The notes: generated by a model not told the origin, from the sequence alone. A stretch of DNA of 64,000 nt from Seminavis robusta (GCA_903772945.1 CAICTM010000201.1:28852-92851), one strand, 5' to 3'; shown: positions 30,471 to 40,578, numbered from the stretch's first letter. Numbers and translations are program-made.

Positions 30471-30807
30471 CGGGTTGGTTGGGCCCTGGCACTGGTAATT
30501 ACGTTTCCTCGTCTTACATATTCCTCGGGGCGGACACATGACTGACGTCATAAAAGCATTCTTTTTCTCTTGGTGGTGTCAAACCCAAAAGATCCAATCG
30601 AAAGCGAACCCTCTGATCTTTCCCGAACATCATCAGGTCCATCCTGCAGCTGACTCAACCCCTTTGTCAGAGAACGAATAGAACAAATGACATCAATAAT
30701 CGATCCCAGGTAGATCTGATGTCGACAACCATAATAACCAAGACCATTCTACTCATACATAATCCTGCTTCTTGTCATTTGTTTGATCTTTATTAGAACA
30801 ACAGAAG
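30062..30807. other. Intergenic region
   Basis: The first ~410 bp are the duplicated LRR 3' flank. The rest holds the promoter of the next plus-strand gene, with a TGACTGACGTCA motif (about 30538-30551) matching a CRE/bZIP palindrome. Diatom CO2/cAMP-responsive promoters are known to use TGACGT-type elements, so this site is worth noting, but its use here is unproven. Confidence 0.45.
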
Positions 30808-31644
30808 ATGAAAACCATGAGCTCTCCTTATTGCTGTGCCAGCCTTGTACGATGGACGGCGGTTGCTTCATTGGCAATAAGCACTACTCGACCAGTCCAT
30901 GGATTCACCACCATTCATGAAGTTGGCAGTTCCCGGCACTCTCGCCTCTTTAGTACTTGCGACAGCACTGACTCTACGACGACCAGTCGCCGCGACATGT
31001 TACACACCACGCAATCGGCCGTCCTGGGAGGTCTGTGTGGTTGGATATTGGAACCCCAATTTGCTCGTCATCGGGCGTTTGCAGCGTACGTGACGGATCC
31101 CAGTCAACCACCGAAGGTCCCCACGGCCGACTCGATTCCGTCCTTTGTCGCGGGGACCGTCAGCATTCCCGCTAATTTTGATTTTGAACTGGCCCAACAA
31201 AAGACCCAAGTGGTGGATCCCACCGGCAAGACCATGACACCCATTCCGGCTCTCTACGTGACGGTCCGTCCCGATCGACCCGACAATGTACCACAAGCTA
31301 TATTGCAAGGAACACGCGGCAAACCTCCACCCGTCTTGTCGGCACGATTTGAAGCCCCCACATTTCCCTTTTCCTTTCATTTGACCGATAAAGATTATAC
31401 CCCCGAAGGACAACCACTAACAAACGACGAAACAAAGACTTCCGACAACGATCCGTGGTGGTTACGAGATGACTTGATTGTCAGTGCCCGGCTCGATATG
31501 GATGGGATTGCAGCGACACGGTCTCCAGAAGATTTGGTCGGACGAACCACCTATCGACGCAGTCAAGGAGGGGAAGCAGTCGACTTGGAACTCATGGGAC
31601 GAGGAGCCTTTGGAAAATTTGCCACGCAACAAACAAAACAGTAG
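30808..31644 (+). CDS. Thylakoid-lumen protein with CcmI/CycH C-terminal-like domain
   Basis: The product has 278 residues with a tripartite targeting region. It starts with a signal peptide (WTAVASLAISTTRPVHG) followed by FTT, a diatom plastid-type cleavage with Phe at +1. A Ser/Thr-rich transit segment follows, then a twin-arginine thylakoid signal (SRRDMLHTTQSAVLGGLCGW ... AFA). The mature part (about 95-278) contains IPALYVTVRPDRPDNVPQAI, FEAPTFPFSFHLTDKDYTPE and DDLIVSARLDMDGIAA. This order matches the C-terminal beta-sandwich of bacterial CcmI/CycH cytochrome c maturation proteins (…ARP…PLEFTL…VVVGARIS..G). No TPR repeats or Cys pair are present. Role in the lumen is unknown; chaperoning of a redox protein is a guess. 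Confidence 0.7.
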   Translation: MKTMSSPYCCASLVRWTAVASLAISTTRPVHGFTTIHEVGSSRHSRLFSTCDSTDSTTTSRRDMLHTTQSAVLGGLCGWILEPQFARHRAFAAYVTDPSQPPKVPTADSIPSFVAGTVSIPANFDFELAQQKTQVVDPTGKTMTPIPALYVTVRPDRPDNVPQAILQGTRGKPPPVLSARFEAPTFPFSFHLTDKDYTPEGQPLTNDETKTSDNDPWWLRDDLIVSARLDMDGIAATRSPEDLVGRTTYRRSQGGEAVDLELMGRGAFGKFATQQTKQ

Positions 31645-32821
31645 TAAAAATGGAACGAGAGAGTGAATTCAGTCGTTCAGCGCAGTTATAAAAGAGTCTT
31701 GCGCCATCGTCGTGCGCAGAGCTCTCAAGTGGCGATTCTGCGTACGTTGACGTGACTTTACCAAACGAGGCATTAGAGCCAATCCATGCATGGACAATGA
31801 TCTGAGACGGAACACAACCAAACAAAATGCGGCGGGAAAAAGAAAAGAACAGAACTGTGGCATGCCATATTGAAAGGCATTGGTGGCGAGAGCACTGAAA
31901 GTAACAATACTGCAGATTAATAAAAAGGATAGCTTTCTAACTTTAGAAGGATAATCTACCGCTTGTCAAGAATGGCTAATGAGCTACCGTTAGCGTGCAT
32001 TCCAAACCATGCCTGGTGTACAGTGGCTGTACTAAACGGAGGGCATGCATTCATTTACCCACCGTTACCATGGCGTACCTACCGTGCCATTCTTCCAATC
32101 AAACTTGCTTTTCCGAGACACTTTCAACTTGGTCGATGAGACCATCACTCCCATTTCAGACGAAATGGGTCGATTGGTTTTTATTCAGGATCCAAACAGG
32201 CAGTCAAAGCAATCCTGGATGCAGTGCTGACAACTTTGGAGGTTCTGGCTGGCCTGCCAAAGAGCTACGATAGCTAGTACCGTACCTCACCCAGTTGGTT
32301 GTCTCTGGTAGATGGTAGTGTGCCTGTTTGTAGTCTTGGAATTTACGCCGTTGCTTGCCTTTTATGGACCACTCCTCCATCATCAAAAGGCATCAGGAGC
32401 AAAGAGAGCAACAGCAACTTCGATTCGATTCGATTCGATTATTCCCACAGTACATGTAGGTGAACCACACAGCACCTCGGACACGCATTGGCATGTCATC
32501 TACGTATTTGGAGCTGCTGCTTGTTGTCCTTCTTGTCGTTGTTGCTGTAGTATTGCTTGCTCATGCTGAGCTTTTCAAGGTTTCAGTTGGCATTGAAGGT
32601 AGTGGCGTGCATTCTGTTGGTCGGCCATCCATCCATCCATCCACGGCGTGGAATTTATTTCCACGGTGTGGGTGACAACCATCCTTTGTTTTTTTATCTT
32701 CGCCTCCATGATCCAATCGCATGGCTGGAGCTGTTGCCAAGGTCGATAGGATCGGTACAGTACCAGTCCTACTAGCTAGCTAGTATGTTGGATAGATAAT
32801 AAAAGGGGTCTACCGGTATCC
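31645..32821. other. Intergenic region, 1.18 kb
   Basis: No gene is supported. It contains a (TTCGA)n run at 32419-32440, ACTAGCTAGCTAGTA near 32771 and TACCGGTA at 32811-32818, just 4 bp before the next start codon. Confidence 0.5.
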
Positions 32822-34225
32822 ATGATTGCAATTGAAAGCGACAAGGCAAGAATGTACAGTTCCAAGAGTATCGCCTTGTTGGTGTTGCCACTACTTCTAG
32901 GCTGGATGCTTGTGGAGTTGGGGATTTTGTTTCCATCATCGGGAAGGGTTCGAACACACCTTGGGGATCTATGGAAGAAGAAAAGCAACGCTACCGGTAG
33001 CAACTTGAATGAAACGAAGATACCTGAAATATCCAATGAAACGAAGATATCATCTGTATCCGACAATAATCTTCAAGAAGTTTCCTCCTTACGATTTCCA
33101 ACCAACCAAACAACCAACGAGACAACTCTGATGCAAAGTTCTTCCTACGACAGGTACTGTGAAACCAACGGTTCCCTCCACGAGATTGCCTTGCAAATGG
33201 CTCGCTTCTCGGGCCCCAAGCCGTACGAAAAGACGCTACAAGTCTTGCAATCGTCCTCTCATTTCTGGATATCCATTCACAAGCATGGCATTTTCTCCAA
33301 CGTCGCACAAAATATGAAAGTCATGCTGGAAGGATTTGGTTTGCTGGAAAGAAAAAGCAAGAAAAAACCAACCCGCAACTCCATCGTGGTCGAAATATCC
33401 TATTATGCTCTACATGACAATGCTAACGACAAGACGACTAATGACTGTCATACTACAACTAGTACTACCAACTGTTCTGCGCCACGCATCATTCTCCAAT
33501 CCGAGCAACTCCATCAAGTGGGTCAAGATTATCTCCCCTATCTACGCGCCTGTCACGAACAACCACGTTGTGTCATTTGGGAGTTTTCCGATTATCATTG
33601 GACGTGGCATCAACAGCACAACCTCTCCGACTCGGTTCTGCTCTTGCCCATTATGCATCAATCCTTACTGGGTGATTATCATGGCGTAATAATACCACTA
33701 CAGCAGCGTCCTCTGGACGTTGTCTTTTTTGGCGCGATAAAGCCACGACGCCAGGCATTGTGGGATCGTGTGACCAAACAACAACAACAACATCATTGGA
33801 GATTTCAATACAGCACCAATTTGACGTTCATCAAACAATCCTACGCGACCGCCAAAATATGTCTGATTGTGCATTCCTATTCCAATCAAAGTGCCGGAGA
33901 ATATCATCGGCTCGTCGAATTGGCTGGAAGTGCATGTCGCATCGTCGTCGAACCGTTTGCGGATACCATTGGCATGCACGCCTATCAACACTGTGGCGGT
34001 GTCGTCGTGGCACCGTCTTACCACCAAATACTCCCCACCATTCGTCGTGTCTTGCAGGAAATTGATCACATCAAAAGTACGGTGCTGCAAGATGACAATA
34101 CTACAACACTAGACAATGAAACGAAACGGCGTCTCGAGTGGTGGAACCATAAAATTCAGTGGGAACGCTTGTTGAATGATATTTTTCGAGATGGAGAATT
34201 CATGAATGCGTGGGGAGCAACCTAA
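32822..34225 (+). CDS. Putative glycosyltransferase, type II membrane protein
   Basis: The product has 467 residues. A short N-terminus is followed by one membrane span (SIALLVLPLLLGWMLVELGI) and a stem rich in N-glycosylation sequons (NATGSNLNETK, NETKISS, NQTTNET). The lumenal domain has RCVIWEFSDYHW, RPLDVVFFGAIKPRRQALWD, ATAKICLIVHSYSNQSAGEY, then HRLVELAGSACRIVVEP and GGVVVAPSYHQI. This strand-helix arrangement resembles the C-terminal half of GT-B glycosyltransferases (CgeB/exostosin-like), where the ExxRL-type segment contacts the nucleotide sugar. I recognise the fold only loosely and cannot name donor or acceptor. Golgi localisation is inferred from the topology. Confidence 0.6.
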   Translation: MIAIESDKARMYSSKSIALLVLPLLLGWMLVELGILFPSSGRVRTHLGDLWKKKSNATGSNLNETKIPEISNETKISSVSDNNLQEVSSLRFPTNQTTNETTLMQSSSYDRYCETNGSLHEIALQMARFSGPKPYEKTLQVLQSSSHFWISIHKHGIFSNVAQNMKVMLEGFGLLERKSKKKPTRNSIVVEISYYALHDNANDKTTNDCHTTTSTTNCSAPRIILQSEQLHQVGQDYLPYLRACHEQPRCVIWEFSDYHWTWHQQHNLSDSVLLLPIMHQSLLGDYHGVIIPLQQRPLDVVFFGAIKPRRQALWDRVTKQQQQHHWRFQYSTNLTFIKQSYATAKICLIVHSYSNQSAGEYHRLVELAGSACRIVVEPFADTIGMHAYQHCGGVVVAPSYHQILPTIRRVLQEIDHIKSTVLQDDNTTTLDNETKRRLEWWNHKIQWERLLNDIFRDGEFMNAWGAT

Positions 34226-35699
34226 CGAAAGGGGCATTGCGAGTTCCACACTACCGTACGTACGTACGGTAGGAGCATACGGTAGCAAGTGCCAAGGAGG
34301 CAGCAGTGGAGTGCATGTTGGCTTGGGGCTTTTTTAAATGATATGCCTGCCATCGGGGTTCAGGTCTTGCTTGCTGTGGCATAATAAGCTACCCTTCAAA
34401 TGCCAGTGAATCTTTTGACATTGGGCGGTTGCTTTGCTTCCTTCTCATGAGCGAATAACCGGTGGGGTAGGTGAACTACATGTATTTATTGGAACGGGGA
34501 AGTCCAGTTGCCTGCCAGCCAACGTAAACTGCCGGGTAGCCTACCACACTTACTTGTGGATCCCTCCAGCCTTGCACTAGCTAGCGCAATAGCTAGTGGA
34601 GGAGAAGTCTCTCTGTTCGACCCTGGCTAGAGCTAGACTCTGCTACTGTGTTTTTTGCACTTGCACGTCCAGGCAGAGAACGGTCTTGGGCTCTTTCTCC
34701 AAAACTCTTCCATCATGTCTTGAATCGAGCTTCTCCACACTGACTGGCTTGATTGGGAATGTGAGCTACTGTACATGCTATTATAGTAGCTCATTCCTTG
34801 CCGCTGCTATGACACATAGATTTTTTAAAATACATAGTCTACATCATTTCAATCATTCCGAGCAAAACCGGTAATGTACTTACCGTGATGTACGTACGGA
34901 GCTTGTACGGGTACTATACTGTACCGGTACCGGTACTCCGTATGCACACCCGTACAACCAGTTCCGATTAATCGGTGACCTCTCAAAAAAATAAGGAACT
35001 AACTGCCCATTCCGGAGTACTCCGAGTCAATAATAGTCAACTTTACATTCTGACTTATGAAGTAGTCAAATATTAAAATACAGCGTCATCCGTGATGAAC
35101 TGGCATGTGGCGGTTTCCGAGAAGAGGAAAGCTGGTAACTAATGGCTGAGCTTGGCTGCGGTCTGCGGTAACCGAACTTCGAAGTACAAAGATAAACGTC
35201 ATCATCGACGTACTGACATACTTAAAAATACTGGCATACTACTCTACTCTCTACTCAGTAACCTCGAAGAAAAGAAGGGCTTCGACACTTATTTGTCAAG
35301 ACTACTAGACTGCGTGGCTTTATGTCAACAGAAAATTTGATTACTGGACATTGTAAGATTGTAAGAAGTAATGTCACCTGCAGCTGTTTTCAAAGAATCA
35401 AACGCTGTAGCTCACCAAGGAATCCACCCCAACATCCAACATGCTTTGAGCTTTTTAATGGTCATTAATACAGTTATCTGTGTTGGTACGATGCGAACTC
35501 CACTCCACTTCCAACTTCAAGGATCACTCCTCGAGCGAAAGGGGGTTTCCAAAGAGGGAGGATACGATATCTCCAAGAAAGTCAAGCCCAAACCTCACCC
35601 AGAACCAAACCCTCATTATGCAATCGTTTAAGCTATAGCTAGTACCAGTACAGTCGTAGCACAAATAACAATAGATCCAACCAACTAAGCAAGGACAGA
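34226..35699. other. Intergenic region, 1.47 kb
   Basis: No gene is supported. Palindrome-rich: CGTACGTACGTACG near 34257, and GTACCGGTACCGGTAC at 34921-34936. Short frames near 34596 and 35371 lack protein character. The last ~60 bp form the 5' flank of the LRR gene. Confidence 0.5.
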
Positions 35700-38204
35700 A
35701 TGGCCAACAGAGAAGAGACTCCACAGCTCTCACAGCAGGAGCGGCCTCGTGATGTTTGCTATGATGAAGAAGAGGCGGCTTTGAAAGGTCTCCGTGAGTC
35801 AGTCCTCTCAGACTTGGGGATGGCTTTCTCAGCGGCAACCACAGGAGGGAATAACTTGCCACAAGGAGCAGGCGACGAAGAAAACGTGGAAGAGACGAGG
35901 GAGTCTGTATTGTCTGAACTTGGTTTTGATGGTGGTTCCTCAAAGGAAAGCATAGAAGCTAAGGAAACAAACAATGATGAAGCACTTCTTAAGGATGTCA
36001 GAATGTCTATACTATCCTCTCTTGGGATAGGGGCCCAATGTACCTCTGATGATAATTCGGTCGCACGAAGTGAAGATTATGCGCAAATCGTCGAAAAGGA
36101 AAAGGAAAAGGAACTTGTGGGTAGGCATATCCTTGGAATTGGCACAACTGTACCAGCAAACAACGTCAACAGCACCAGTGGCGACACACTTGTCGACGAT
36201 GAGAGTACCAGAGCTCCCCTACCTCCTGTTGAATCACTCCAGCATTCTGTGTTGGCAAGAGCTCTGGCTAAACCTGGTGCCGTTTCCGTACCTGGGACTT
36301 ATTATCAAGGTTGTAGTGGTGCACTTCAGGCCAACCAACAAGAAACGCTTCAGGCCAATCAACAAGAAAACGAAACTGAAACTGAAGAAGATTACTCATC
36401 ACAGGCACAGACTGATCACCATCGGAGAGGAACAGAGGGCCTAGTGGTGGCTAATGTGGTCATGGATGCAAGTGGACCGACTCTTCATCAAGCAGAAGAA
36501 GTGACCCCTGAAGAATTGCAAAGGAACAAGAGGCATTCCTCAGTTGCATGGCCGTTGACTTTGTTGCTGGCTGCTGGGTTTGTGGGAATCGCTGTGTTAG
36601 TGGTGGTTCTGGTTCTTGTACTCCGTAAAGACAGTGATGAAGGTGGCTATAGCAACGACCGTAGCAATGAGTCCACCTCTTTTCCTAAAAACGAGACTTC
36701 CTCACCAATCCCAATGACAGCAGGGGAACGTGTAATGTCTCTACTGCCTAACTTTACCGTATCGGAACTACATTATGGGCAGTCTCCACAGAAGAGAGCA
36801 TTCAAGTGGATCATTGAGGATCCGCTCTTTGACAATTACACTGATCACCGCATCCTTCAGCGCTATGCCCTTGCTACATTCTACTATGCAACAGGAGGGG
36901 GGACCAAGAGTTACTGGTACAATGAGGATCATTGGCTCTCATATGACCATCATGAATGTGATTGGTGGAGCAGAAATACAAAACTTGTCCATTTCTATAC
37001 AGTTGACATGATTGGTACGAATGGTAGTCAAGAACCAGATTTTGATCCGTGTGAGGAAAGTGGTGAACCATTCAACAGCACTTCTCCTCACCAAATGGAG
37101 GAAGGTGGTAACTATCGACATCTTTGGTTGGGCACAAACCAGCTTGGAGGAACCCTTCCAGATGAGCTCTCCCTGCTTTCGACCCTCAAGAGTGCGGCTC
37201 TCCTCAAAAATGAAATCCAAGGATCAATTCCATCCCGTCTGTCCAAGCTCACAGAATTAGAGGCTCTATTCTTGGACAGCAACGAACTATCTGGGTCTCT
37301 TCCAACAGAGCTTGGCACGCTCCCCACGATTAGGCACATCTGGACGTTGGCCAACTTTCAATTGGGTGGCACCATCCCAACAGAGATTGCTCAGCTGTCA
37401 ACTTTGAAAGAGTTATTGATAGACAGTAGCAACCTGACTGGACAGATCCCTTCGGAGCTGGGCTTGATGTCAAACCTGGAGTTTTTTTGGGCATGGAGCA
37501 ACCCATTGACAGGTACTCTGCCCACAGAGCTTGGCCTCATGACATCCATGCGACGGTTTGGGCTGTGGAACTGCACCTTGTCCGGGAGCATCCCCACAGA
37601 AATGGGAATGATGGAGTCCATGGACGAGTTGGCTTTTGATGATAACCCAAAAATGGTGGGCACCATTCCTTCGGAGCTTGGGATGCTGTCCAAACTGACA
37701 ACCCTCCATTTTGGCGGAACGTCACTCACAGGAACAATCCCTACAGAGATTACACAGTTGCCATTGGGCTCATTGTTTCTACACAATTCAGGCCTTTCTG
37801 GCTCTCTTCCATCAGAGTTGGGCTTGCTCTCTGGTTTGTGGAGACTTTGGTTGTTCAATAGTAGCTTCACGGGGACACTTGCTACAGAGTTTGGATCTTG
37901 GCAATCATTGGAGTACATGAGATTGCAAAACAACCAGTTTTCGGGTCAAATCCCAAGTGAAATCGGAAGGTTTGAGAACCTGACTGAGTTGCTGTTGCAT
38001 GACAATTTCTTTACAGGCACAGTGCCCAAAGAGTTGGGGCTGCTGCAAAAGTTGACCACTTTGTCCGTCAGCAACAATAGCCTTACCGGCAGCATTGACC
38101 CTGCTTTGTGTGAGTTGGGCTCCTGGCTGACGGAAGGGGCGACAGGAATCCAGGTTGATTGTGACTTGGTGGACTGCAGTTGTGGTGTTTGTGTTTGTGA
38201 TTGA
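35700..38204 (+). CDS. LRR receptor-like membrane protein (paralogue of 11559-14012)
   Basis: The product has 834 residues. The acidic N-terminal part (about 275 residues) carries three similar short motifs: LKGLRESVLSDLG, VEETRESVLSELG and LKDVRMSILSSLG. One membrane span follows a basic stop (LTLLLAAGFVGIAVLVVVLV), then FKWIIEDPLFDNYTDHRILQ, GGTKSYWYNEDHWLSYDHH and about a dozen LRRs (LSGSLPTELGTLPTIRHIW ...). It ends CDLVDCSCGVCVCD. The final 257 residues (from nt 37431) differ from the inverted paralogue 24 kb away at only seven positions, while the preceding LRRs are perhaps 60 percent identical by eye. Probable surface protein without kinase; ligand unknown. Confidence 0.9.
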   Translation: MANREETPQLSQQERPRDVCYDEEEAALKGLRESVLSDLGMAFSAATTGGNNLPQGAGDEENVEETRESVLSELGFDGGSSKESIEAKETNNDEALLKDVRMSILSSLGIGAQCTSDDNSVARSEDYAQIVEKEKEKELVGRHILGIGTTVPANNVNSTSGDTLVDDESTRAPLPPVESLQHSVLARALAKPGAVSVPGTYYQGCSGALQANQQETLQANQQENETETEEDYSSQAQTDHHRRGTEGLVVANVVMDASGPTLHQAEEVTPEELQRNKRHSSVAWPLTLLLAAGFVGIAVLVVVLVLVLRKDSDEGGYSNDRSNESTSFPKNETSSPIPMTAGERVMSLLPNFTVSELHYGQSPQKRAFKWIIEDPLFDNYTDHRILQRYALATFYYATGGGTKSYWYNEDHWLSYDHHECDWWSRNTKLVHFYTVDMIGTNGSQEPDFDPCEESGEPFNSTSPHQMEEGGNYRHLWLGTNQLGGTLPDELSLLSTLKSAALLKNEIQGSIPSRLSKLTELEALFLDSNELSGSLPTELGTLPTIRHIWTLANFQLGGTIPTEIAQLSTLKELLIDSSNLTGQIPSELGLMSNLEFFWAWSNPLTGTLPTELGLMTSMRRFGLWNCTLSGSIPTEMGMMESMDELAFDDNPKMVGTIPSELGMLSKLTTLHFGGTSLTGTIPTEITQLPLGSLFLHNSGLSGSLPSELGLLSGLWRLWLFNSSFTGTLATEFGSWQSLEYMRLQNNQFSGQIPSEIGRFENLTELLLHDNFFTGTVPKELGLLQKLTTLSVSNNSLTGSIDPALCELGSWLTEGATGIQVDCDLVDCSCGVCVCD

Positions 38205-38820
38205 TTTGCTGAGTTCTTTCCAGGCAGTGGCAGAGAAGGGACTCTACTCTGACCAAATTTACATACTAATATAATATGCTTCACGTGGATGAATGTATAC
38301 TGTAGGATGCATTGGCAATGGAGTTGCTGTTGCTTGGCCCCACCGTGCAGAGGACTTTAAAGGGGATTCGAGTTGGTTAGTTAGATTCACAGCTCGAACC
38401 CAAAGTGACAGGCACAGCTACAGATGCTGCTTCGAATCGAATCCAGCCACCGTAAGGCTCTGGAAAGCGTATTTTGGCTCAAACTAGCTAGCTATCTACC
38501 GGTAGCTATCTCGAAAGCCGCAATGGCTATCGAAATAATCTAAGATAGCTACATGTAGATAGCTGGATAGTTATTATAGAGGTGCTGTCTTGAGTTCCTC
38601 AATTGTGGCCGCATGCAGATAGATGGCGAACTACGAAGCATCGCATCGAACCTGCGAGGTGCACAATGGACATTGCTATTTTAAAATAAGTCTTTGGAAA
38701 CCTTGATTTAACTCTTTCCTTTTTATCCCATAACGTCGCCACGTGGAAGCAACGGATCCAGTTTGACAGCTCGCAAATCTTTCATATTTTCTTCGCAAGT
38801 AAAAGCAAAGCCAAGAGGCC
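38205..38820. other. Intergenic region, 616 bp
   Basis: Contains ACTAGCTAGCTA and TACCGGTA (38497-38504), GCTTCGAATCGAATCC (38430), and TAGCTACATGTAGATAGCTG, a palindromic stretch near 38545. No gene or RNA recognised. Confidence 0.5.
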
Positions 38821-40578
38821 ATGATGATGATGATGATGACACCAAGACAGGGTCGTCGTCCGTGTCTAGTAGCGTGGGTTCTGTATTATGTGCTTGGTTG
38901 GAGCTTGCCGCTGGTGACTGGTTGGTGTTTGCTTTCGGCACCCAATCGTCCTGATTCCAGCAACAGCAGAACAACCTGCAGCCATCGGCCGTCGTTTCTT
39001 CGTCCCACAACATGTCATCGTGGTCTCTCTTTGACTCGGTTGTGGGAGCGCCAAAAAAGGCAACCAAGAAAGTTGGATGACGAGGATTACGCACCATCGT
39101 TGTATGAAGACGAAGCGGCTGATTCGTATTTGGACGATTTCTACCAAGATGACGACAATGATGTTGATGGCTATGACGGGTATGAGGACGACCCCAACCA
39201 GTACTACCAACCACCGCGTGTGGAATGGGAAGAACTCCAAGTTCCCCCCCGTAATGGACGTTCCTCCAAAGTTTTCGTCTTGCTGCCCCCGTCTCCTCCG
39301 ACGATGCATCCATTGCCATCGGCCATTCTCCATTTTGTGGGTGGCACGGGATTTGGTTCTTCCCCAAAAGACTTTTATCGACAATGGTTGGAAGATATTG
39401 TGTTGCATACACAGTGTGCCATTGTCGTGACACCCCTGCCCGTTATTACGCCACTCGACCGCGCAGCTGCACCGTTGGATCACGTCGACATGGCACGGAG
39501 TCTTCGCCATCAATTCCAATATGCGTTCCGACATGTCTTGCAAGATGAATATGAAGAGGAATTGCTGGCATCGGTACCCGTTGCTGGATTGGGACATTCC
39601 TTGGGAGCTCGAATTTTGGTCGTACTGGCCACCATGATGAACAATAACAACACAAAGCCAAGTCGTCGTGGTGGTGGTGAAGATAGTCGTCGCAAGTTGC
39701 CCGAATTGCGCTACAAGTCCATGATACTCGTGAGTTTCACCAACTTTGGAGCATCGGCGGGTATTCCAGGCATTGGATCAATTGCCAAGGAACGACAACG
39801 GCTCAATCGGAAATTGCAGGAACAACAACAAAACGACGCGTCTAGGAGGAGAAGATCCAAGATCAACAGCTACTACAGGATGATGATGACGAGGATGACG
39901 ACTATGATTAATTATGACAGAAACAGCCCACGCCGGAATCGACGACGACGACGAGACAATGACTACGACGACGAAGATGATATTCCCGAATGGGGCGAAC
40001 TCTGGTCCGACTTCACAGAGGTGCTACAAGAAGGCGCCGATCGGATCAAGACCCAGGTGACGCCACAAGCGCACAATCTCGAGTTTTCACCCACCCCGCG
40101 ACAGTTGTGGAGGAGATTGGGACAAGACGACAATGAATGCCACTATCATGTCCCGCAAACATTGCTGGTACAATTTGATCAGGATGACATGGATCAATCC
40201 GCCAAACTGGCCACTTTGTTGATGAAGAGTCCGAAAAACAAGAGCAGCCGCCCAAAAACTAGTAGTACAACCACCAATGCTACAACAATGGTCGACGAAA
40301 CTGAAACTGAAACCACGGATCTCAAGTTTGCCCGATTGCGAGGCACTCACTTGACACCCGTGACGCCTCCTCATACAAAGTCATCATCATCCGATCCAAC
40401 ACGGCGAGAGGGGTTGCTCAAGAAATGGTCTTCCAAATCCTTCTCGGCGGTCTGGGGGGCCGTCCAGGGGAATATTGTGGGTGGAAACGATAATGGCGGA
40501 AACTTGAGCCAGGCAGAAGCTCTCTTGTTGCTGCGGCAATCCATTACACGGTACATTACAGATGTTGTCACCAAGTAA
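38821..40578 (+). CDS. Plastid-targeted DUF1350-like alpha/beta hydrolase
   Basis: The product has 585 residues. It opens with six Met codons from an (ATG)n microsatellite, so the exact start is uncertain, followed by a hydrophobic signal segment (LVAWVLYYVLGWSLPLVTGW) and an Arg/Ser-rich transit-like stretch. The core at about 160-300 contains AILHFVGGTGFGSSPKDFYR, VVTPLPVITPLDRAAAPLDH and VPVAGLGHSLGARI, where GHSLG is the nucleophile elbow (G-x-S-x-G) of an alpha/beta hydrolase. The pattern GG-F-G-P--Y---L fits DUF1350, a family of cyanobacteria and plastid organisms of unknown substrate. A long Arg/Asp-rich insertion (NSPRRNRRRRRDNDYDDEDD) splits the C-terminal part. It may be a plastid lipase or esterase. 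Confidence 0.7.
   Translation: MMMMMMTPRQGRRPCLVAWVLYYVLGWSLPLVTGWCLLSAPNRPDSSNSRTTCSHRPSFLRPTTCHRGLSLTRLWERQKRQPRKLDDEDYAPSLYEDEAADSYLDDFYQDDDNDVDGYDGYEDDPNQYYQPPRVEWEELQVPPRNGRSSKVFVLLPPSPPTMHPLPSAILHFVGGTGFGSSPKDFYRQWLEDIVLHTQCAIVVTPLPVITPLDRAAAPLDHVDMARSLRHQFQYAFRHVLQDEYEEELLASVPVAGLGHSLGARILVVLATMMNNNNTKPSRRGGGEDSRRKLPELRYKSMILVSFTNFGASAGIPGIGSIAKERQRLNRKLQEQQQNDASRRRRSKINSYYRMMMTRMTTMINYDRNSPRRNRRRRRDNDYDDEDDIPEWGELWSDFTEVLQEGADRIKTQVTPQAHNLEFSPTPRQLWRRLGQDDNECHYHVPQTLLVQFDQDDMDQSAKLATLLMKSPKNKSSRPKTSSTTTNATTMVDETETETTDLKFARLRGTHLTPVTPPHTKSSSSDPTRREGLLKKWSSKSFSAVWGAVQGNIVGGNDNGGNLSQAEALLLLRQSITRYITDVVTK

Noticed and set aside
30180-30545. 121-codon plus-strand frame
   Set aside because: Lies in the duplicated 3' flank of the LRR gene; the homologous flank at 24360-24640 does not keep the frame open.
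38630-38670. tRNA-like motif on the minus strand (GCAGGTTCGATGCG)
   Set aside because: T-stem arms do not pair and no cloverleaf can be drawn.
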